Positions 10,941 to 17,495 of a DNA stretch of 43,040 nucleotides are shown here, one piece after another (the stretch's first letter is position 1; every line of letters begins with the position of its first letter). The position numbers and the translations under genes were made by a program. Source of the stretch: Woeseiaceae bacterium (GTDB lineage: Bacteria > Pseudomonadota > Gammaproteobacteria > Steroidobacterales > Woeseiaceae). Location of the stretch: NCBI GenBank assembly GCA_030066735.1, contig JASJBB010000019.1, forward strand, positions 1-43,040. Reading direction: 5' to 3'. Under the pieces are notes generated by a model that searched no databases, was not told the DNA's origin, and worked only from the letters and a program-made list of their open reading frames with translations.

Positions 10941-12773
10941 TTGTTACGCATCTGCCTGGCAATCGTATCGTTGTTGGCCGCCGCCGCGGCGCCCGCGCAG
11001 GTCACACTGACCCGCGGCACGAACTTCTCGATCGACGTCGCCCCTGACGGCCGCATCGTTTTCGATCTGCTGGGCGAAATTCGCATCATTCCCCGGGGCG
11101 GCGGCGTTGCTCAGCCCGTGGCCGGAGCACCGCCGGTTGCGGCGCGCCCGCGCTGGTCCGCAGACGGCCACGCGATCGTGTTCCAGGCTCGTGAGGACGG
11201 CCAGGAGCGTCTCTGGCTGCACCACGGTGGCGCTGCCCCGCCCGTGAAGCTCTCGACCGACCAGTATTTCGATCAGCACCCGAGCTGGCACCCGGATGGT
11301 GACCGCGTCGTGTTCTCCAGCGCCCGCGGCGATACCGGATTCGATCTGTGGGAACTCGACATCGCGACGGGCCTCAACTGGCGGCTCAGCAATCTTGCAG
11401 GCGACGAAACGGAACCCGCCTGGTCAGCGAACGGGGAGGACCTGGTCTACATCCATCGGCACAACACTGAGTGGTCGCTCATCTTGCGCAGGCGCGGCCA
11501 GCCCGATCGTGTCCTCGAGACTTCGCCGGTACGACTATCGAGTCCATCCTGGCGTCCCGACGGCAGCCTGATCACGTTCTTGCGGCATGGCGACGCTGCG
11601 CTCGTCACCGAAATGGCCATATTGTCCGATCCGCTGCTGGTCCGGCCGCTGATTGAAAACGAAGACTTCTTTGTCGCTCCCGTGGCATGGCTCGACCGCC
11701 AGGAGATGCTGTATGCGTCGAACGGGCTGATCCGGCGACGCGCGTTCAACTCGTGGACATCGCGCAACGTGCCGTTTCGCGCCGAGGTGTTTCCCGCTGC
11801 GTCAGCCAGGCGCGAACCGGTGCGCGCTCGCGAACTGCCTGCGACAGAATCCCCCGGTGGCCAACTCATCGTGCGCGCCGCGCGGGTGTTCGACGGTGTC
11901 GGCGGCGGTTATCGCGAAGATCTCGATATCGTCATCGAGCAGGGACGCATCGTGGCATTGGAGGCCAACGCGGAAAGGCCGGGCGCCATTGTCGTGGACA
12001 TGGGCGAACTCACGGCGCTGCCTGGCTTTGTCGACACGCTTGCGCGCCTGCCGGACAACGTCGATCCCTCAATGGGCCCCGCCCTGCTTGCCTTCGGACT
12101 GACGACGCTGGTGGCCGACACCGGCCAGGCGGACGCGTTGAACGCCACCTGGTCCGGCAAGGAGATGCCGGGTCCCCTGGTGCTCGGCGCCGACTGGCTG
12201 CTCAACCTCGACTCCGTCGCCGCGATGAATCTGAGCGTCGACTCGTTGCCCACGTCGCCGCGCGGCATTCGCTACGAGGACGCGCGGCTCGCCGACACGT
12301 CGGACCCGGCCACGGTTGTCTCCGGCCTGGCCGACTCCAGGACGCCCGGGCTCGCCGAGTTGCTGCGGTCGCGGCAAGCCCGGCTGCTGCGCGGGCATCC
12401 GGCCGCGTTGCGGCGTTATGCCGAGGCCCCGCAACTTGCCGCGCAGTCAACCTCGATCGTCCTCGGCAGCGCGGCAAATGGACTTGCACCGGGCGTCGGA
12501 CTGCACGCCGAGCTGCGCGCGCTGGCGGGCGCCGGCCTCGACACCGAGCACGTGCTTCGAACGGCCGGAATCAACGCAGCCGCGGCGCTCGGCCTCGGCC
12601 TGCAGGTCGGTCGCCTCGCGCCTGGCGCCGCCGCTGACATTGTCCTCGTCGACGGCGACCCGCTCGCCGAGATCGACGACGCGATCAACGTGGTGGGCGT
12701 GGTCCGCAATGGCCGGTTTTTCAGCGCTATCGGGCTCATCGAGCGCGTCCAACAGGCACAATCCGTCGAATAA
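10941..12773 (+). CDS. Secreted beta-propeller (PD40/TolB-like) protein fused to a degenerate amidohydrolase domain
   Basis: A 610-residue exported protein with a TTG start and an Ala-rich signal peptide cleaved near AAAPAQ. Residues about 35-290 hold PD40/TolB-type blades (RPRWSADGHAIVFQ, HPSWHPDGDRVVFSSARG, EPAWSANGEDLVYI, SPSWRPDGSLITF). Residues about 310-600 match the shell of a metal-dependent amidohydrolase (LIVRAARVFDGVGG, LPGFVDT, and GRLAPGAAADIVLVDGDPL). The expected HxH metal motif after PGFVDT is L367-x-R369, and the late catalytic Asp of the LGTD motif is A511. It therefore looks catalytically dead; related full-length proteins keep both. The propeller may still bind a ligand. 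It sits eight bases behind pdxH. A frameshift is unlikely because the frame stays open and family-like throughout. Confidence 0.8.
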   Translation: MLRICLAIVSLLAAAAAPAQVTLTRGTNFSIDVAPDGRIVFDLLGEIRIIPRGGGVAQPVAGAPPVAARPRWSADGHAIVFQAREDGQERLWLHHGGAAPPVKLSTDQYFDQHPSWHPDGDRVVFSSARGDTGFDLWELDIATGLNWRLSNLAGDETEPAWSANGEDLVYIHRHNTEWSLILRRRGQPDRVLETSPVRLSSPSWRPDGSLITFLRHGDAALVTEMAILSDPLLVRPLIENEDFFVAPVAWLDRQEMLYASNGLIRRRAFNSWTSRNVPFRAEVFPAASARREPVRARELPATESPGGQLIVRAARVFDGVGGGYREDLDIVIEQGRIVALEANAERPGAIVVDMGELTALPGFVDTLARLPDNVDPSMGPALLAFGLTTLVADTGQADALNATWSGKEMPGPLVLGADWLLNLDSVAAMNLSVDSLPTSPRGIRYEDARLADTSDPATVVSGLADSRTPGLAELLRSRQARLLRGHPAALRRYAEAPQLAAQSTSIVLGSAANGLAPGVGLHAELRALAGAGLDTEHVLRTAGINAAAALGLGLQVGRLAPGAAADIVLVDGDPLAEIDDAINVVGVVRNGRFFSAIGLIERVQQAQSVE

Positions 12774-12820
12774 TTTGACAGACAGATTTCAAATTCGGGC
12801 CGATTCGCACACAGGTGGCC

Positions 12821-12838
12821 GTCGGGTCGCGACCCGAC
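12821..12838. repeat. Perfect 18-base palindrome downstream of the amidohydrolase-like gene
   Basis: Two nine-base halves (GTCGGGTCG and CGACCCGAC) pair exactly with no spacer, 48 bases after the stop of the preceding gene. As RNA it would fold into a tight GC-rich hairpin, but no T-run follows, so it is not a standard intrinsic terminator. A dimeric-regulator site upstream of the sigma-54 promoter at 13047 is an alternative, though the distance of about 210 bases is at the long end for an enhancer. Confidence 0.5.
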
Positions 12839-13046
12839 CGCGTTGATGCGCACGGCCGTTCACAGGGTGCTGCGACCAGACCCTTTAAATGCAGGTTTTT
12901 CTGAATCTTACGAAATCTTATTGGCACGGCGGCTTATGTGCGATGCAGCATTTTCGTCGGTTTTCTTTACAAAGAGAGCCGTCCGGGCCGCCCAACCTTC
13001 CTGTACCGGTCGCTAAATAGTTGAATTCCCGGCGCCTTCAGGACAG

Positions 13047-13063
13047 TTGGCACAGGTCTTGCT
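13047..13063 (+). promoter_or_regulatory. Sigma-54 (RpoN) promoter, -24/-12 type
   Basis: The sequence reads TTGGCAC, five bases, then TTGCT, a full match to the sigma-54 consensus TGGCAC-N5-TTGCW with the GG and GC dinucleotides correctly spaced. Transcription would start near 13074. No coding sequence begins until 13318, beyond an intrinsic terminator at 13222-13254, so the promoter appears to drive a short untranslated RNA. Sigma-54 promoters need an enhancer-binding ATPase; its site is not identified, but the roughly 270 bases upstream to the previous gene leave room for one. Confidence 0.8.
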
Positions 13064-13073
13064 TTTATATCTC

Positions 13074-13254
13074 TGCCCAAGCGAAGTGTAACTGCATCGG
13101 TATCATCTAACGGCTACATACAGGATTAAGACGCCAGAAGAATAATAACGATAAAAACAATAACTAATCTGTACCGGACACCGAATTCGCAGTTACCTCT
13201 TTTATAATAAAAAGAGAAATTAGCCCCGCCGCTCACGCCGCGGGGCTTTTTATT
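13074..13254 (+). ncRNA. Candidate sigma-54-dependent small RNA with AAN repeats (CrcZ-like)
   Basis: The interval between the sigma-54 promoter and the terminator would give a transcript of about 180 bases. It contains no credible reading frame. At 13138-13164 it carries nine consecutive in-register triplets of the form (AAN)4-GAU-(AAN)4, matching the AANAANAA motif bound by Hfq's distal face with Crc in Pseudomonas. A second A-rich piece lies at 13207-13220 in and after a 7-bp hairpin (13197-13203 with 13210-13216). Known CrcZ/CrcY RNAs are sigma-54-dependent and sequester Hfq through the same motif, relieving carbon catabolite repression. Promoter class, motif and terminator together support the analogy. 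Length (CrcZ is about twice as long) and genomic location (not beside cbrB) differ. The start site is predicted, not observed. Confidence 0.6.
13222..13254 (+). terminator. Intrinsic terminator
   Basis: An eight-base-pair stem, AGCCCCGC (13222-13229) with GCGGGGCT (13240-13247), closes a ten-base loop that can form two further pairs, and a run of T's (13247-13251, then ATT) follows. It ends the sigma-54 transcript upstream of the amidase gene. In the other orientation the stem is preceded by A's (AAATTA), giving a weaker T-run on the minus strand. Confidence 0.85.
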
Positions 13255-13317
13255 GGGGTGCCCGTTCCCGGTATGATCCGGGGTCCCCAACGCACCGAAG
13301 CCGGTCATTTGAATCAA

Positions 13318-14799
13318 ATGCGCAACCTGTTGCTCGCACTGCTGCTCTGCCTCGGTGGCTGCGCCGAATCCCTGCCGGACGTCACCGAACTCACGATTGC
13401 TGATATCCAGGCAGGTTTTGACAGCGGAGAGCTGACCGCCGAGCAACTTGTCCGCGTCTACGCCGACCGCATCGAGCGCATCGATCGCTCGGGGCCGTCG
13501 CTGAATTCGATTATCGAGATCAACCCCGATGCGCTCGGCGCCGCCCGCACGCTCGACACCGAACGCCGCGAGTCCGGGGCTCGCGGCCCCCTGCACGGCA
13601 TCCCGGTCCTGTTGAAAGCCAACATCGATACCGGCGATCGAATGCGTACGAGCGCCGGCTCGCTCGCGCTCGCCGAACACGTGCCACCTGATGACGCAGC
13701 ACTTGTCGCGCGTCTGCGCGAGGCCGGCGCCGTGATTCTCGGCAAAGCCAACCTCAGCGAGTGGGCCAACTTCCGTTCCGAGTATTCATCGAGTGGCTGG
13801 AGCAGCGTCGGCGGGCAGACGCATAATGCGTATGACCCGACACGCAATCCCTGCGGGTCGTCGAGCGGGTCTGCTGTCGCCGTGGCCGCCAACCTCGCGA
13901 TGCTCGCCGTGGGTACCGAGACCAACGGCTCCGTGGTCTGCCCGTCAGGCATCAACGGTATTGTCGGCATCAAGCCGACGCTGGGCGTCGTCAGCCAGGA
14001 CGGCATCATACCGATCGCGCACAGCCAGGATACGGCCGGGCCAATGGCGCGCACCGTGCGCGACGCCGCGCTGTTGCTCGAGGCGTTGGCGGGCGCTGAC
14101 TTCACGAGCGGGCTCGACAGCAGCGAGTTGCACGGCCGACGCATCGGCATCATTCGTAACTACTACGGCGCCGGCCACCCGGGCGTCGACCTGATCTACG
14201 ATGCCGCCATCGACGTACTGAGACAGGCAGGCGCCGAAGTGGTCGACGACATCGAGATCGAGACGCCCGGCATGAACAGCGCCTCCTACACGGTGCTACT
14301 ATTCGAATTCAAAGCGGATCTCAACCAGTACCTCCAGCAATCGAATGCACCCGTCAGTTCACTCGAAGAGGTCATCCGCTTCAACGAGGAGAATCGCGAA
14401 ACCGTGATGCCCATCTTCGGCCAGGACATTCTGCTCGCGGCACAGGCGACAGGGACCCTCGAAGACAGCGAGTACCTCGAGGCCCTCGATAAGAGCAAGA
14501 GTCTCGCGAAGTCTGCCATCGACTCGGCGCTGCAAGCACATGACCTGGATGCGCTGATCGCTCCAACCAACAGCCCCGCCTGGCCGACCGATCATGTCAA
14601 CGGCGACAGTTACCACGTCGGCAGCTCGTCCCTTGCTGCAATCTCCGGGTACCCCAACGTTACCGTGCCCGCTGGCTTTGTCGGTGGACTGCCCGTCGGG
14701 CTCTCTTTCATGGGCGCACACGGGCGCGACCGCGACGTGATCGAGATCGCTCATGGTTTCGAACAGGCCGCCCGGGGCAGGCGGGCGCCGGGCTACTAA
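13318..14799 (+). CDS. Amidase-signature family lipoprotein
   Basis: A 493-residue amidase-signature enzyme. The Ser-cisSer-Lys triad is visible: K100 in PVLLKANIDT, cis-S181 in the glycine/serine-rich CGSSSGSAVAV, and nucleophile S205 in GTETNGSVVCPS. The cis-Ser to Ser distance is 24 residues, as in characterised family members. The N-terminus is a lipoprotein signal with lipobox CLGGC (C15), so the enzyme is probably anchored in the envelope, unlike GatA. Substrates in the family range from simple amides to peptide amides and cannot be assigned. The ATG at 13318 was chosen because it opens the signal peptide; the frame upstream runs back into the sRNA terminator. One base separates its stop from the next start. 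Confidence 0.9.
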   Translation: MRNLLLALLLCLGGCAESLPDVTELTIADIQAGFDSGELTAEQLVRVYADRIERIDRSGPSLNSIIEINPDALGAARTLDTERRESGARGPLHGIPVLLKANIDTGDRMRTSAGSLALAEHVPPDDAALVARLREAGAVILGKANLSEWANFRSEYSSSGWSSVGGQTHNAYDPTRNPCGSSSGSAVAVAANLAMLAVGTETNGSVVCPSGINGIVGIKPTLGVVSQDGIIPIAHSQDTAGPMARTVRDAALLLEALAGADFTSGLDSSELHGRRIGIIRNYYGAGHPGVDLIYDAAIDVLRQAGAEVVDDIEIETPGMNSASYTVLLFEFKADLNQYLQQSNAPVSSLEEVIRFNEENRETVMPIFGQDILLAAQATGTLEDSEYLEALDKSKSLAKSAIDSALQAHDLDALIAPTNSPAWPTDHVNGDSYHVGSSSLAAISGYPNVTVPAGFVGGLPVGLSFMGAHGRDRDVIEIAHGFEQAARGRRAPGY

Positions 14800-14800
14800 G

Positions 14801-15571
14801 ATGTTCAAGGCTATCCGCGTCGCCATCCTGCTGTTCATTCTCGTGTTCGTCGCGATAGGAACCTGGCTCGCCCAGGCTCGCAGCACCGACTGGAACAACA
14901 GCCTGTGGGTCAAGGTGTACCCGATCAATGCGGACGGCAGCGATGTGGTCGATCGCTATATCGCCAATCTCGACGTCGAGGACTTCGCCGGCATCGAGGC
15001 GTTCATCGCGCGCGAGACCGAACGCTACGGCCGACAGGTGCAGAGGCCACTGCGCATGGAGCTCGGCCTGCCCGTGCGCGAACAGCCACCAAGCATTGAT
15101 CCGCAGTCCGGTGTGCTTGGCGTCATGCTCTGGTCGCTGAAGCTGCGCTGGTGGGCGTCGAGGACCGCCGGCGACCAGGACCGCATCACGCCTGATGTGC
15201 GCATTTTCGTGCGCTACCACCACCCGGACGAAGCGTACGTCCTGGAAAACTCGGTCGGGTTGCAGAAAGGCATGGTCGGCATCGTCAACGCCAGGGCCAG
15301 CCGCCGCCATGCCGGCGCCAATAACGTGATTATCGCGCACGAATTCATGCACACGCTCGGCGCATCCGACAAGTACCAACTTGCGACAGGACTACCGATA
15401 GCACCGCATGGCCTCGCGGAGCCCGATCGAAAGCCGCTGTACCCGCAGCGCTGGGCCGAGATCATGGGGGGGCGCATCGCCCTTGCCGAGGACGATGCGA
15501 TCGTGCCCAAGAACCTGCGATACGTCGTCATCGGTCCGTTGACGGCTCAGGAAATCCGGCTCAGTGAATAA
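14801..15571 (+). CDS. Membrane-anchored metzincin-like zinc metalloprotease, family not recognised
   Basis: A 256-residue protein with one N-terminal transmembrane helix (about residues 5-24) and a periplasmic domain. It carries HEFMHTLGASD at 180-190, fitting the HExxHxxGxxD zinc motif (ligands H180, H184, D190; base E181) of metzincins that use Asp as third ligand, as in snapalysin. A methionine in AEIMGG (M222), about 32 residues further on, is well placed for the Met-turn. A DKY follows the zinc motif, and the middle has a Trp-rich LWSLKLRWWAS segment. I do not recognise a named family. It starts one base after the amidase stop and its end overlaps btuD, so the three genes are tightly coupled. 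An envelope peptidase role is inference. Confidence 0.75.
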   Translation: MFKAIRVAILLFILVFVAIGTWLAQARSTDWNNSLWVKVYPINADGSDVVDRYIANLDVEDFAGIEAFIARETERYGRQVQRPLRMELGLPVREQPPSIDPQSGVLGVMLWSLKLRWWASRTAGDQDRITPDVRIFVRYHHPDEAYVLENSVGLQKGMVGIVNARASRRHAGANNVIIAHEFMHTLGASDKYQLATGLPIAPHGLAEPDRKPLYPQRWAEIMGGRIALAEDDAIVPKNLRYVVIGPLTAQEIRLSE

Positions 15572-16370
15572 TTCGGGCCGCCCCGATGACCGGCTGCTGG
15601 ATTGTGAGTCCCTCGACGTCCGCGTCCCGGGCCGCCAACTCGTCGAGTCGCTGAATTTCGAGCTGCGGCGCGGTGAAGTCGTGGCGGTCCTCGGCCGAAA
15701 CGGCACCGGCAAGACGTTAACGCTGACCACTCTCGCCGGGCTGCGAACGCCCGACGCAGGTGTCGTGCGCCTGCTCGGCTCGGACATCGCACAGGTGAAG
15801 CGCCGGCAGGTTGCGCGCAGCCTCGCCCTGCTGCCACAGATCATCGACGATATTTTCCCGGCCACGGTCATGGACACCGCGCTCATCGGCCGGCATCCGC
15901 ACATCGAACCCCTGGGCTGGGAATCGCGCGAAGACTACGCCGCGGCGCGCGCCGCTTTGCAGAAGGCGGGGCTGGACAGCCTGGCGGAACGCGACATTTT
16001 TACGCTCTCGGGAGGCGAACGGCGCCGGCTTGCCATCGCCCAGGTGCTAACGCAGGCACCGGACATCTACCTGCTTGATGAGCCCACCAATCACCTGGAC
16101 CCGCAGCACCAGCTCGACACGCTGCAGGTTTTCCGCAGGGTCGCCGACGACGGGGCGGGCGTCATCGCGAGCATGCATGACGTCAATCTCGCGGTCCGGT
16201 TTGCGGATCGTTGCCTGCTGCTGTTCGGCGACGGCCGCTGGCGACTCGGTGAAACGCGCGAGATCCTCGACGAGGACACCTTGGGCGAACTGTATGCGAC
16301 GCAGATGGAGGCGGTTACCTGGCGATCGCAGAAACTGTTCGTGCCCGCCTCAGGTAATCCACCCGCGTAG
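15564..16370 (+). CDS. btuD: ABC transporter ATPase, vitamin B12 / siderophore type (BtuD/FecE family)
   Basis: A 268-residue ATPase with Walker A GRNGTGKT (44-51), a Q-loop in LALLPQ, the ABC signature LSGGERRR, Walker B IYLLDEPT followed by the D-loop NHLDP, and the H-loop ASMHDV. The family powers type II importers, and the likely partner is the BtuC-like permease at 3.2 kb with BtuF at 20.3 kb. The GTG start at 15564 overlaps the metalloprotease stop by eight bases. Its 3' end overlaps the 3' end of the hisN-type gene on the opposite strand by 21 bases. The cobalamin assignment rests on context; the sequence alone would also fit a hemin or siderophore transporter. Confidence 0.85.
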   Translation: MNNSGRPDDRLLDCESLDVRVPGRQLVESLNFELRRGEVVAVLGRNGTGKTLTLTTLAGLRTPDAGVVRLLGSDIAQVKRRQVARSLALLPQIIDDIFPATVMDTALIGRHPHIEPLGWESREDYAAARAALQKAGLDSLAERDIFTLSGGERRRLAIAQVLTQAPDIYLLDEPTNHLDPQHQLDTLQVFRRVADDGAGVIASMHDVNLAVRFADRCLLLFGDGRWRLGETREILDEDTLGELYATQMEAVTWRSQKLFVPASGNPPA

Positions 16371-17144
16371 CCGCTCCAGGTAGATCGCGTGCAGTTCAGG
16401 ATTGGCCGCAAGCACCGAGCGGGTCTCGAGGCCGACCGGGGCGCCGTTGAGGTCCGAGAACACGCCGCCGGCTTCGGTCACGATCACCGACAGCGCCGCG
16501 ATATCGAGAACATTGACGTCTGACTCGATGACCGCTTCGATCTTCCCGGCCGCCAGCAGATGGTAGTGGTAGAAATCCCCATAACCGCGAATGCGGTCCG
16601 CGCGCGCCACGACCTCGCCGAGTCTCGACCAGCCGTCGCTCTGCGCCAGCGATTTCAGGTTGCCGGTCGACACGGCGGCCCGGTCCATGTCATGGATATC
16701 ACTGACCGTCAGGCGCTCACCATTTAGCCAGGCGCCCCGGCCCTTCTCGGCCCAGGCGAGTTCGTCCATCATCGTGCCGCTGGAGACGCCCAGCACGATC
16801 TCGCCCCCGCGCATCAACGCGATCTGGGTGGAAAAGAACGGGTACTGGCGTACGAACCCCTTGGTGCCGTCGATCGGATCGACGAGCCACAGCGAATCCG
16901 CATCGTCGCGCGTGCGCCCGGTCTCCTCGCCGTAGAAGCCATGCTCGGGGAAGCGCTCGAGGACGATCTCCCGGATCTTCTGTTCGCACTCGACATCGGC
17001 CTGCGTAACGGGCGTGAGGTCTTCCTTGGTGGTGACCGTGAAATTGCCGGCGTAGTAATCCCGGCTGATTTCCGCGGCCGCGCGGGCGGCGTCGAGCGCC
17101 GTGCGCAATTCGGGCGAGGCCCGGCTGTCGTCGAAGACGTTCAT
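16350..17144 (-). CDS. hisN: Histidinol-phosphatase, inositol-monophosphatase family (HisN-type)
   Basis: A 264-residue member of the lithium-sensitive phosphatase superfamily. The metal-binding residues are E73/E74 in GEETG, D89 and D92 in LVDPIDGTKGF, and the C-terminal VLDIAALSVIVTEAGG motif whose Asp is the third metal ligand. The sequence TKGFVRQYPFFSTQIAL after the DPIDGT motif is characteristic of the HisN subgroup, which dephosphorylates L-histidinol phosphate. SuhB and CysQ usually differ there. No other his gene is in the window, so substrate assignment relies on sequence similarity only. The ATG at 17144 is followed by MNVFDDSRAS. It is convergent with btuD. Confidence 0.83.
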   Translation of the reverse strand: MNVFDDSRASPELRTALDAARAAAEISRDYYAGNFTVTTKEDLTPVTQADVECEQKIREIVLERFPEHGFYGEETGRTRDDADSLWLVDPIDGTKGFVRQYPFFSTQIALMRGGEIVLGVSSGTMMDELAWAEKGRGAWLNGERLTVSDIHDMDRAAVSTGNLKSLAQSDGWSRLGEVVARADRIRGYGDFYHYHLLAAGKIEAVIESDVNVLDIAALSVIVTEAGGVFSDLNGAPVGLETRSVLAANPELHAIYLERLRGWIT

Positions 17145-17229
17145 TGCCGCGCAAAATAGCCCCTCGCGTGGCGATAAACAAGCACGCCGACCGTTGCTTG
17201 ACAGTCCCGGGCCGCCTCCCTATCGTTAG

Positions 17230-17452
17230 CTTCCTCACCAGGTGAGCCCGGTTTGGCAAAAACCGGGTTAACGGGAAGCCGGTGTGGCCTATGGCCAAAT
17301 CCGGCGCTGCCCCCGCAACGGTGATCGAGTTAAACCGTAGCCCCCGGGCCAGACGATCGGCCCGGAGCCACTGCGAACAATAACAATTTCGTGGGAAGGC
17401 GCTACGGCAAGGATGCGAATCCGCTCGTCAGCCCGGAGACCGGCCTCGTGAG
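17230..17452 (+). promoter_or_regulatory. Cobalamin (AdoCbl) riboswitch
   Basis: The 351-base gap before btuB contains the conserved cobalamin-aptamer blocks in order: GGTGAGCCCGG, AACGGGAAGCCGGTG, AATCCGGCGCTGCCCCCGCA, GCCACTGCG, GTGGGAAGGCGC, GGATGCGAA and the B12 box GTCAGCCCGGAGACCGGCC at about 17427-17445. Binding of adenosylcobalamin normally shuts off translation or transcription of the downstream uptake gene. The 5' and 3' limits given here are approximate, set by a possible closing helix around 17234 and 17452. Confidence 0.95.
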
Positions 17453-17467
17453 CCCGTAAACCGTATC

Positions 17468-17490
17468 GCGTGCGGGCGGCACGCAAGGAG
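17468..17490 (+). promoter_or_regulatory. Hairpin abutting the btuB ribosome-binding site (probable riboswitch expression platform)
   Basis: GCGTGC (17468-17473), a five-base loop and GCACGC (17479-17484) form a perfect six-pair stem whose last base touches the AAGGAG Shine-Dalgarno sequence at 17485-17490, five bases before the btuB ATG. There is no T-run, so translational rather than transcriptional control is favoured. How it is switched by the aptamer is inferred. Confidence 0.5.
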
Positions 17491-17495
17491 ACAGC

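Noticed and set aside
12921..12937. Second TTGGCAC box resembling a sigma-54 -24 element
   Set aside because: The -12 position reads CTTA rather than TTGC, so the essential GC dinucleotide is missing.
12774..13257. Possible tRNA in the non-coding interval
   Set aside because: No acceptor stem or T-loop sequence could be paired; the only stable elements are the hairpins described.
13126..13680. 184-codon minus-strand frame overlapping the amidase start and the sRNA interval
   Set aside because: It is antisense to the amidase catalytic region and runs through the terminator; the C-terminal part is low-complexity translation of A/T-rich DNA.
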